Positions 57,087 to 64,000 of a DNA stretch of 64,000 nt are shown piece after piece. Numbering within the stretch: position 1 is the first letter of the stretch; the number at the start of each line of letters is the position of its first letter. Made by a program: the position numbers and the translations under genes. The notes under the pieces were generated by a model. That model ran no database searches, was not told the origin of the DNA, and saw nothing but the letters and a program-made list of their open reading frames with translations. This DNA is from Stenotrophomonas maltophilia (GTDB lineage: Bacteria; Pseudomonadota; Gammaproteobacteria; Xanthomonadales; Xanthomonadaceae): contig NZ_LT906480.1 in NCBI RefSeq assembly GCF_900186865.1, forward strand, positions 3,056,001-3,120,000, in the 5' to 3' direction.

Positions 57087-58091
57087 CTACAGGGATCGAG
57101 AACGCTGCTCCTGCTCGCGGGCGAGCGCGGCCGTCGGATCCTGCTGCGCAACGCTGGCCGCCAACTGCTGGCTGCTCTGCGCCAGTGGCTGCTGGGAGGC
57201 CTGCTCCCGGTCAACAGACGCACGCAGCATGGCCGGATCACCCAGCGCGCCCTGCACTGCAAACAGCGTACGGCCGTCGTTGCCCGCCAGCAGATGATCG
57301 ATGCGCGACAGGCCGGCCTTCTGCGCCCTCAGCGCCAATGCGCCAGCGGTATTGTCGAGCTCCTGTGCACTGCGCAGTCCACTTTGTGGCCCCATCTGCT
57401 GCAGGTGCCGGCGCGCATCCTCGAACAATGCGTTGCCGGGCTCACCGGCATGCGACATGTCGCGTGCAACGGTCTGCGCCGGCGCACCGACTTCGCCGCG
57501 ATCCAGTCGCGCCATCACGTCCGGCGTCAACTTCTGCTGCCAGACCTCAAATCGTTGCCGGCGCGCCTCGATGCCATTGAGCGCGCCGTTGAGCGCATAA
57601 GTTGCTTCGCGCACATCATGGCGCGCCCCCTCCGGCACCCGTGTCTGCCACTGCCATACGGCAATTCGGTCTGCGTGCTCGGGCTGCGCTGCCAGCTCCG
57701 GGTGATTCACCAGGTCCAGATCCAGCGCCTTGCCGGCACGCTCATAATTCTCCTTGCCGACCAATGGCAGATAGCCGCGGCCGTGGTACTTCAGCGCGTC
57801 ACCAGGCGCGTCGTTGCCCATGCGCCCGCCGTACATCAGCTCGGCCAGGTTTCCCGGGCGACCACGCAGCGCTTCCTGGCGGGCGCTCTCCAACGCGGCG
57901 TTGCCATTGCGCCACGCAGCCTCCACCGGGATCTGCGAGATTCCCCGGGTGAAGTTGAAGCTCTCGTTGAGCCGGCTCAAGCCGCGCGACTCGTGCCCTG
58001 CCTGGGCCATGAAATTGGCCAGTTCAAGCGGGGAGTCGATGCCGGCTTTGGTCGCCTGTCGCAACAGCTGCGACTCTCTATCGGTCGACAC
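57087..58091 (-). CDS. GH19-type peptidoglycan hydrolase effector with XVIPCD
   Basis: The 334-residue protein has a lysozyme/chitinase-like GH19 domain (about 1-200). The catalytic Glu lies in GHESRGLSRL (Glu 34), a second Glu in LNESFNF, and YHGRGYLPLVGKENY forms the rest of the cleft. A C-terminal XVIPCD (about 215-334) follows: PGNALFEDARRHL, ALALRAQKAGLSRIDHLL, LFAVQGALGDPAMLRA and a Gln/Ser-rich tail. It lacks a signal peptide, fitting T4SS delivery into rival periplasm. It begins with GTG behind AGGAG. Confidence 0.88.
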   Translation of the reverse strand: MSTDRESQLLRQATKAGIDSPLELANFMAQAGHESRGLSRLNESFNFTRGISQIPVEAAWRNGNAALESARQEALRGRPGNLAELMYGGRMGNDAPGDALKYHGRGYLPLVGKENYERAGKALDLDLVNHPELAAQPEHADRIAVWQWQTRVPEGARHDVREATYALNGALNGIEARRQRFEVWQQKLTPDVMARLDRGEVGAPAQTVARDMSHAGEPGNALFEDARRHLQQMGPQSGLRSAQELDNTAGALALRAQKAGLSRIDHLLAGNDGRTLFAVQGALGDPAMLRASVDREQASQQPLAQSSQQLAASVAQQDPTAALAREQEQRSRSL

Positions 58092-58148
58092 AGTGCAACT
58101 CCTGAATCTTCATCAGCGCGGATTCCCTTCCGCCGGTTGGAGCTTGGC

Positions 58149-58712
58149 TCATGGAAGCGACACCTCGGCAACACTGGATGGGTCGAAGTCCTCGAACCTC
58201 ACCCTGCCCAGCTCCGCCGCCGAGTAATCCCGGATGTTGGTCGCTTCGGTCTCGATATCCACGACCTTGCGTCTCACCCCGTCAACCCAGCAGGCCTTGT
58301 CCGCGGGCGCATAGCGGAACCGGTAGGTGCTGCTCCAGCGCTCGCGGCTACCGCCGTTGGTGATCACGCTGAAGGTGCCCTTCTCGACCATTGCATACGC
58401 AAAAGGGTCGCCGGCCAGGCCACCTCGGGTGGAACACGGCACCAGCTTGTCGTTGCGCGCGGCCAGCTGCCAGCGCCCGCGCCCATCACCGCGCAGCAAC
58501 AGCAGCACCCGGTTTGGCCCGTGCTGGCCGGGCACCAGCCCTTCCGGCGTCGGCTGGTCGATGACCAGCAGCTGATACTCGATGCCATCGCCGTTGAGTT
58601 CGCCCCTTACGGCTTCCAGCAGGTTCGCACCGGACGGAACAAATGCCAGGGCATCGTCCATGTGCGCGCCAACCCTGTCTTCCATCCCCTCCCACTCCTT
58701 CAATGTGGTCAT
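58149..58712 (-). CDS. hypothetical protein, candidate partner or immunity of the GH19 effector
   Basis: The 187-residue protein lies 57 bases upstream of the GH19 effector gene on the same strand. The central RNDKLVPCSTRGG...GDPFAY and GGSRERWSSTYRFRY segments form a beta-rich pattern seen in many small periplasmic proteins. A signal peptide is not visible and the frame is closed upstream, so if it is an antidote to a wall hydrolase its export is unexplained. In X. citri the inhibitor of the GH19 effector also sits directly before the effector gene. Confidence 0.55.
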   Translation of the reverse strand: MTTLKEWEGMEDRVGAHMDDALAFVPSGANLLEAVRGELNGDGIEYQLLVIDQPTPEGLVPGQHGPNRVLLLLRGDGRGRWQLAARNDKLVPCSTRGGLAGDPFAYAMVEKGTFSVITNGGSRERWSSTYRFRYAPADKACWVDGVRRKVVDIETEATNIRDYSAAELGRVRFEDFDPSSVAEVSLP

Positions 58713-58885
58713 GCCGATACCCGCCTCCCTGCCCAGCCGGAACGCGTTCCGGCTTATCCGCGCCTGCGCGGACAGGAATCATAGCCTTGCGTACGGCAAG
58801 ACCGCGATGATGGCGAGCGTCACCCGACGCAGGGGCTGACAGCGTCCTCATTGGACGGAAGAACCCCTGCATTCGGCGGCACTGG

Positions 58886-58905
58886 CGCGTCATTTTCATG
58901 ACGCG
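58886..58905. promoter_or_regulatory. palindrome upstream of the GH19 effector unit
   Basis: CGCGTCATTTTCATGACGCG has 8-base arms and a 4-base spacer in the 290-base gap before the candidate immunity gene. It could be an operator; no matching regulator is known to me. Confidence 0.4.
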
Positions 58906-59002
58906 TGGGGAGCTTACCGCGAGGCGTTCTGCCGCGTCGAAGTGCGAGGAAATCGAAAAGCGGAATTGATCACAGAAAACGGGGCTTAGCGTGAATGGCG
59001 CC

Positions 59003-59527
59003 TTACCTGATGAACAGATCCGCCGTGCAGGCCGTTCTGGCGATCCCGCATTGTCCCTGCGGCAGCTGCTTCCATGCCGCCTTCGCGTTGCATTGCTGCA
59101 TCGCGACAATGACCGCTCCCTGTTCGGACATGGCGGTGGCGACGCTGGTGGTTTCAGTGCCCAGGCCCGCGTGGGCGACCGCCACGCATTGCGCCTGGAA
59201 CAGGGTCGCCAACGTACATTCGCCTTTCCCGAACTCCTTGCACTCCTTCATGGATGCACGCTTGGCCTTGCCCCGCGAGCGCATCGAGTTGCTGATGAAG
59301 GTGTCGCCGCGGGCATCCATCGCCACGCCACGCACGGTCTGCGCCCAGTTGGGGCGATTGTTGTACGGGGAGCCTGAGCTGCTCACCGGAATGGGCGCAC
59401 AGCCCTGTACACCCTGGCCACCGATGGGATACATGCCCTGCGGGCAATTGCCTTCGGCAAGCGCGGTGAACGGCAGCAGGCCTGCAATCAGCAGGCACGG
59501 GAGAAAAGCGAGGTGGATTCGTTTCAT
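59003..59527 (-). CDS. exported DUF4189-family protein, copy 1
   Basis: The 174-residue product has a signal peptide (MKRIHLAFLPCLLIAGLLPFTALA). Then comes the shared module EGNCPQGMYPIGGQGVQGCAPIP and a Cys-rich DUF4189 domain with CVAVAHAG and a C-terminal CGIARTACTADLF. DUF4189 proteins occur beside Xanthomonadales T4SS genes; a structural or protective role is not established. The start at 59527 gives the signal peptide. Confidence 0.75.
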   Translation of the reverse strand: MKRIHLAFLPCLLIAGLLPFTALAEGNCPQGMYPIGGQGVQGCAPIPVSSSGSPYNNRPNWAQTVRGVAMDARGDTFISNSMRSRGKAKRASMKECKEFGKGECTLATLFQAQCVAVAHAGLGTETTSVATAMSEQGAVIVAMQQCNAKAAWKQLPQGQCGIARTACTADLFIR

Positions 59528-59704
59528 GGGGAGACCCATTCCTTTGCTGCCCATTGTGAGGGGTGGGATGACCTGAGCGGACGATCGTTGCCCACTGTCG
59601 ATGCTGGAGCCAAGAGAACAAACGGAGCTGCGCCCAAACACATGAAGCTTTCCGCCGCCATCGCGAGTTGCGCTGACTACCAGTCCGACAATCCAATCAA
59701 CGGG

Positions 59705-60247
59705 TCAGAATGACTCATAGACCGGCTTCGTACAGTCCTCGTATGCAACCTGACACGCCTTTCCATCGGTGTCGACGCACGACTGCTGGGCAAACTTCCG
59801 CGCTTCGGCGGAGTCCTTGGCGCTGGCAAAACCGGCGCGGGAAGCCCCGCCCTGGCTATTGGGAACCTACCATGCAACGCACTGGTTTCTATACGTGTAG
59901 ATGACTCGGCAATCGGAAGCACCGCGCCTACCGTAGTCTGCCAGAGCAAACTGCTCCGCGTTCTCCTTGCTCGGCCGGCCCGTCGCAACACCGGCATCTG
60001 CGGTCGCGTCGGACGACGCAATTGCCCCCCACGTCTTATGCCACTGACCCGCAGGCCCGGGTTCGCGGGCAGTTACCCCTGCCCCAGGAATCGGGGCGCA
60101 CCCACCAACCCCTTGATCGCCGATGGGGTACTGGCCGGACGGGCATCGGCCCTCGGCACTGGCGTTGCTGGCAACAAGTAATGCAGCGAACAGCAGAGCA
60201 GAAATCACGAAAGCTGAATCACCACGCAGAGATTTGAAGTCGGCCAT
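59705..60247 (-). pseudogene. DUF4189-family gene, copy 2, interrupted by an amber codon
   Basis: The gene encodes a signal peptide and the module EGRCPSGQYPIGDQGVGGCAPIP, and runs to YRNQCVAW, where a TAG (59867-59869) stops translation after 126 residues. The same frame stays open for 54 more codons that encode the expected second half (FASAKDSAEARKFAQQSC, ACQVAYEDCTKPVYESF) to a TGA at 59705. So one in-frame stop separates two good halves. It is either a recent mutation or a suppressed stop. Confidence 0.8.
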
Positions 60248-60279
60248 TGCCTTGAATCTCCGTGTGATGTCACAACCGA

Positions 60280-60798
60280 TCAGTCTTGCTGGAAGAACGG
60301 CTTGGTACAGTCAGAATGGAAAACGGAGCAAGCCTGACTTCCCAAATCCTTGCAGTCCTTGATTGCCCGCTCCTGCGCCTGTTCTTTCGTCGCCCCGGTG
60401 TTGAATCTCATGCCATTGTCCGGTCGTGCAGCCCGGACAACCGCATAGCACTGGTTGTAGTAGGTAAAAACGACTGTGCAGTCGGTAGCTCCGCCCTGCC
60501 GGCATCGCTCGACCGCTTGGCGCTCTGCCGAAGCCTTGGCCTGATGCCCAGTGGCCGAACCTGCATCTCCTCCAGGCGAGCTGGCGACAGCACCCCATGT
60601 CTTGACCCAGTACCCGGGATTCTCCTGCGGGGCGCTCTGAGCCGCGCCGGGTATGGGTGCGCAGCCACCAACGCCTTGGTCGCCAATCGGGTACTGACCC
60701 GGAGGGCAGCGCCCTTCAGCGAACGCCGAACTGACGTGCACAGAGCCCAGTAGGATCAGGGACAAGCACAGATGCTTTAGAGAGGCGCTTACGTTCAT
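60280..60798 (-). CDS. exported DUF4189-family protein, copy 3
   Basis: The 172-residue protein has a signal peptide (about 1-28) and an intact DUF4189 domain: GRCPPGQYPIGDQGVGGCAPIP, CTVVFTYYNQCYAVV, KEQAQERAIKDCKD and the ending SDCTKPFFQQD. It is the closest paralogue of copy 2 and shows what copy 2 lost. It lies 11 bases behind virB6. The ATG at 60798 is preferred over a TTG one codon earlier. Confidence 0.8.
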   Translation of the reverse strand: MNVSASLKHLCLSLILLGSVHVSSAFAEGRCPPGQYPIGDQGVGGCAPIPGAAQSAPQENPGYWVKTWGAVASSPGGDAGSATGHQAKASAERQAVERCRQGGATDCTVVFTYYNQCYAVVRAARPDNGMRFNTGATKEQAQERAIKDCKDLGSQACSVFHSDCTKPFFQQD

Positions 60799-60809
60799 CA
60801 ACTGAATCT

Positions 60810-61967
60810 CTAGTTTCCATGACTCGGATTTGCCGCACCACGCTGACCGGGAACCGCTGAACCCGGGCCTCCGGTTCCATCAAACATCTTCCCCATCGCC
60901 GACTGCTGACCATGGGAGTTTGAGCCAGAAGACGACTCCGGAGCCGCCGGCGGCGGAGCCGACATGCCCGGCGGACGACCATCGGCACTCGGCGAGGCAC
61001 TTGCACCACCGCCTATCTGCGAATATGCCATGAAGGTGCCCAGGGTACCCTGGAAGAACATCGCTGCCATTGGGGGTGTAGTCAGGATCAACGCGGTGAG
61101 GATCAGGCCCATGCCTCCCTGCTGCATTGCCTGGCTGGTCATGCCGTCGGACATGCTTTCCTTGAGGATGAATTCCTGCACCAGCGCTGTGGTCCAGAAA
61201 GTGGCCGCCACACGTACCACCATGTCCAGTGCGATGGAAACCATCGCTGCAAGTACGGCCATGGAGAACATCGTGCCAATGCCGTAGAACAGCCAACGTT
61301 GGAACAACTGCTTGGTCTGGTCGAACAACAGGCAGAGGATGAACAGGGGGCCAAAGCCGATGAACAGCGCCATGGCGATTTCATACAGCATCAGCATCGC
61401 ACCAGCGGTGATGGCTGGACCTGCGGTGCCCATGCCGATGAAGAACAGTGCCCGCTTCTTGTCCTCCAGCAGCTCCCCGTCATTCATGATCTGGATGGCG
61501 TCGATACTGGAAAGCGCCACCTGCATCCATGCCAGGCTCTTGTCGATCTGAGCTTCGGGTGACTCGTTCGAGCCTGTCACGACCTTCGTGATTTCTGCCT
61601 TGACGTCGTGGGTGAGGAAGCTCTGAAGGTTGGTGCCGAAAGCGCCCATCGTGGTGGCCGCGCTGACGATCAACGCCGCACGCGCCATATTGGTCACCAG
61701 CACCATCATTGAGTCCCGGCTGCGGCCGGTCACGATGCGGAAGCCCTGCACCAGCACCCACAGGGTCATGAGCGTGAGGGCGATGCCGCCGACCCACTGC
61801 ATCATTTCCCCCATCATGTCGATGCCGAACTTGTTTATCTTGCTTCGCAGGAAGTCGAAGATGAACTTGAAGAACACGAAATCCCCGATCGATTGGACAC
61901 GTGCAACGTGCCCCATCAAATCCTGGAATCCGCCATTGAAATCAAAATTGGCAATCGACCTGATCAT
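60810..61967 (-). CDS. virB6: VirB6 inner membrane channel protein of the T4SS
   Basis: The 385-residue polytopic protein has several membrane helices. The central TrbL/VirB6 signature is GGIALTLMTLWVLVQGF, ALFIGFGPLFILCLLFDQTKQLFQRWLFYG (seen across residues about 196-225) and AMVSIALDMV. The tail is rich in Ser, Gly and Pro. VirB6 forms part of the inner membrane channel. It follows virB5 in the same direction. Confidence 0.9.
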   Translation of the reverse strand: MIRSIANFDFNGGFQDLMGHVARVQSIGDFVFFKFIFDFLRSKINKFGIDMMGEMMQWVGGIALTLMTLWVLVQGFRIVTGRSRDSMMVLVTNMARAALIVSAATTMGAFGTNLQSFLTHDVKAEITKVVTGSNESPEAQIDKSLAWMQVALSSIDAIQIMNDGELLEDKKRALFFIGMGTAGPAITAGAMLMLYEIAMALFIGFGPLFILCLLFDQTKQLFQRWLFYGIGTMFSMAVLAAMVSIALDMVVRVAATFWTTALVQEFILKESMSDGMTSQAMQQGGMGLILTALILTTPPMAAMFFQGTLGTFMAYSQIGGGASASPSADGRPPGMSAPPPAAPESSSGSNSHGQQSAMGKMFDGTGGPGSAVPGQRGAANPSHGN

Positions 61968-62041
61968 TTCCGCAATCCCTTGATGTATCCCTACCGGACA
62001 ACCTCGTGGAGCGGGTGCCTATGCACCTGCCCCAAGCGGCG

Positions 62042-62842
62042 TCAGTCGACGTGCAAAGCGCGTTCCAATGCGGCCGTCTTGACCAGCTGCGAGATGACGC
62101 CCGGCTTGCCCTTCAATGCCACGCGCGCCAGCACGCGCTGATTGGCCATCATTGACTCCTGATAGGCGTCGTAGGACCGCATGCGCGCCTCCCACTCCTG
62201 CTGCAGCTTGGAAATATCGTTTGCCGTACGCAGGGAGTCACTGTTCACGGCCGAAAGAGTTCCCGCAAGATTGCCATCGGCGCCGCCTCGCCAGCCCATG
62301 ATCTCAGACAACGACGCGTTGATGCTGGGAATGGTCTTCTCGATGAAATCCACCGTCTCGTTGCGCTTCCGGTTTTCCATCATCTGGATGTTGACGCACA
62401 GCTGCTGCTGCTGCGCGTAGAGATCACCGGAGGTATCCAGCACAAACTTCTTCAGCAGGCTGCCAGCGCTGAAGCCCGCCGACGTACGGCAGAGGTCGGC
62501 GACCATATAGTCGTCTGGAACCCGCTCCAATGTGGCGCCTGGCGGCAAGCCGAAGTTGTTGATCATGCCCTGGATCTGGACAAGCGCATTTTGGTACTCC
62601 TGGAACGTCCTTCTCCACCGAGTTACCTGAGCCGCGTACTCCAGCCCGTCAGCCTTCATTTGCGCCTTCCCTTGGGCAAAGTCCTTCAGTGCCTGCATGA
62701 GATTACTGAGGTCGAAGACAGGGTAACCACCGGCCGAAACCGACGTGGTGGAGAACATGACCATGCTCCCCAGCAGGATGGCTGCCAGGCGCTTCTGACG
62801 CAGACCGCGGTGGCGCTTGTGATTTCGGGATGTCATGCTCAT
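62042..62842 (-). CDS. virB5: VirB5 pilus-tip-type T4SS protein
   Basis: The 266-residue product has a basic N-terminus, a hydrophobic signal (AILLGSMVMFSTTSVSA) and a mature helical domain (GGYPVFDLSNLMQALKDFA, YQNALVQIQGMINN) typical of VirB5. The start at 62842 was chosen because GGAGAAGAAC precedes it; an ATG at 62869 has no such signal. VirB5 is the minor pilus subunit. Confidence 0.85.
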   Translation of the reverse strand: MSMTSRNHKRHRGLRQKRLAAILLGSMVMFSTTSVSAGGYPVFDLSNLMQALKDFAQGKAQMKADGLEYAAQVTRWRRTFQEYQNALVQIQGMINNFGLPPGATLERVPDDYMVADLCRTSAGFSAGSLLKKFVLDTSGDLYAQQQQLCVNIQMMENRKRNETVDFIEKTIPSINASLSEIMGWRGGADGNLAGTLSAVNSDSLRTANDISKLQQEWEARMRSYDAYQESMMANQRVLARVALKGKPGVISQLVKTAALERALHVD

Positions 62843-62893
62843 GTTCTTCTCCAGGGGAATGGATTTCATTCGGCGCTGTCTGATCCAGGGCTT

Positions 62894-64000
62894 TCAAGCC
62901 GCATCGGTTTCGGCAGAGGCCTTGGCTTTACCAGAGCCCTTTCGGTTCTTGTAGAAGTCCTCCAGCCACTGTTCCGGCGTGAGTTCGTCCACGGTGATCC
63001 GATTGCGGACTGCAGCCGTCTGCAGCACCCGATGCATGATGTCGATGTTGTCGGTCGAGGCCGAGATCACCGACAGGATGTCGTCCATGCCACGCAGGTT
63101 GAGCTGGCAGACACTGGAAGCATGGCCCTGCTTGACCAGGAAGCAGCGCGAGCGCTCGTCCAGTGCCGTGACCACCTTGAACTCCGCCTCGGTCAACTTC
63201 AGGCCATCCATGTAGTCGCTCTTGCTGGCGTTCGGGTTCGGCAGCAGGATGAGCGTGGCGGTCTGCTCGATCAGGGCAGCGGAGATATCACTCTTCAGCG
63301 CGTCTTCCGGGCTCTGCGTGGCGAAGATGCCCAGGCCGTTCTGCTTACGGATGGTCTTCTGCTTGTTCTTCGCGAACTCCTTCAGGCCACCCTCGCCGTC
63401 CAGGATCTTCCAGAATTCGTCCATCACATAGATCAGCGGTCGACCGTCGATCAGCGATTCCAGGCGGTGCAGCAGGTAATTGATGACCGGCACGCGCACT
63501 TCGGGATTGTCGATGATGTCGGTGTAGTCGAAGCCGATGATGTTGGCCTTGCTCAGATCCACCGTATCGATCGGATTGTCGAAGACCCAACCCAGCGAAT
63601 TGCCCGAAGTCCAACGGCGCATGCGCGCATAGAGGCCGTCGTCGCCCATGTTGGGCAGGCTCTTCTGGAAGTTGGTCATGCTGCGCAGATGCATCGGCGT
63701 ATCGAGCATGCTCTCCACCGCACGGTAGATGTCCTCTTCCTCGCGGGCGCTGTACTCGCGCTTGCCGGCCAGCACCTTGATCAGGTCGGCCAGGAACTGC
63801 ACGTTCGCTTCGTTGTTCTCGCACTGGAACGGGTTGAAGCCAGTCGGCGCACCGTTCTCCAGGGCCAGATAATTGCCACCGCAGGCACGCACGAAGATCT
63901 CCGCACCACGGTCCTTGTCGAAGAAGAAGATGGTCGGTGACGGCTCGTACTTCTGAACCTGGCTGAGCAGGAAGTTGATCAGCGCGGTCTTGCCGGTACC
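62894..64000 (-). CDS. virB4: VirB4 ATPase of the T4SS, C-terminal part
   Basis: The frame is open to the window edge. The first visible residues are the Walker A motif GTGKT followed by ALINFLLSQVQKY. Downstream are FFFDKDRGAE, the Walker B region LIYVMDEFWKIL and IFATQSPEDAL. The visible 368 residues are the motor domain of VirB4, which energises pilus assembly and substrate transfer. The N-terminal half lies outside. The C-terminal tail has a small Lys/Ser/Ala stretch. Confidence 0.93.
   Translation of the reverse strand, partial: GTGKTALINFLLSQVQKYEPSPTIFFFDKDRGAEIFVRACGGNYLALENGAPTGFNPFQCENNEANVQFLADLIKVLAGKREYSAREEEDIYRAVESMLDTPMHLRSMTNFQKSLPNMGDDGLYARMRRWTSGNSLGWVFDNPIDTVDLSKANIIGFDYTDIIDNPEVRVPVINYLLHRLESLIDGRPLIYVMDEFWKILDGEGGLKEFAKNKQKTIRKQNGLGIFATQSPEDALKSDISAALIEQTATLILLPNPNASKSDYMDGLKLTEAEFKVVTALDERSRCFLVKQGHASSVCQLNLRGMDDILSVISASTDNIDIMHRVLQTAAVRNRITVDELTPEQWLEDFYKNRKGSGKAKASAETDAA

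Overview
The window is high-GC chromosomal DNA of a gammaproteobacterium in the Xanthomonadaceae, most likely Stenotrophomonas maltophilia or a close relative. Three things point there: many short palindromic repeats that start with GTAG (the SMAG/REP type known from S. maltophilia), Xanthomonadales-type T4SS effectors with C-terminal XVIPCD-like domains next to virB genes, and a gene set (divergent ppsR/ppsA, class III PHA synthase, DUF1249, DUF2239) usual for the family.

Layout. 1-1973: end of a YggS gene, a glutamine amidotransferase and two small unknowns. 2015-7559: an iron/heme uptake operon behind a Fur-box-like site (ECF sigma, FecR-type anti-sigma, HasR-like TonB-dependent receptor, ChaN-like protein, TonB). 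7556-9073: Rid protein and a CDF metal transporter. 9102-14273: a porin, amino acid/amine antiporter and basic amino acid decarboxylase operon. 14731-18209: TlpA/DsbG thiol pair, GlxA-type regulator and a MerR metal regulator. 18299-19133: three tandem copies of a tRNA-Ala(GGC)/tRNA-Glu(TTC) pair. 19298-25460: GNAT, SRAP protein, response regulator, tRNA-Leu(CAA), a frameshifted diguanylate cyclase, a soluble PAS-PAS chemoreceptor and a decayed GNAT gene. 25604-32559: DUF5694, ABM monooxygenase, a four-PAS diguanylate cyclase, Tex and small unknowns. 32764-33284: a non-coding composite inverted repeat. 33291-37172: small membrane or secreted proteins, phaE-phaC, pssA. 37333-40273: a DnaA-box cluster, a methyltransferase, a tandem REP array and the MATE gene whose tail seeded the array. 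40394-52889: housekeeping genes (NUDIX, DUF1249, ppsR/ppsA, MscS, old yellow enzyme, EcsC, orn, tadA, HxlR/quinone reductase, two GNATs).

53164-64000 is the most striking part: the edge of an antibacterial type IV secretion locus. It carries virB4 (cut by the window end), virB5 and virB6, three DUF4189 genes (one broken by an amber codon), a candidate immunity gene, a GH19 peptidoglycan hydrolase effector, an exported unknown and, converging from the other side, two paralogous lipoproteins translationally coupled to a lipase effector. The inferred logic is delivery of a membrane-degrading and a wall-degrading toxin into rival bacteria, with exported partners protecting the producer.

Signs of gene decay and repeat-driven remodelling recur: a +1 frameshift in one diguanylate cyclase, an internal deletion in the old yellow enzyme, a deleted GNAT gene, an amber DUF4189 gene, and REP elements whose GTAG supplies the stop codon of three genes. 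All assignments come from reading the sequence; no database search was run.
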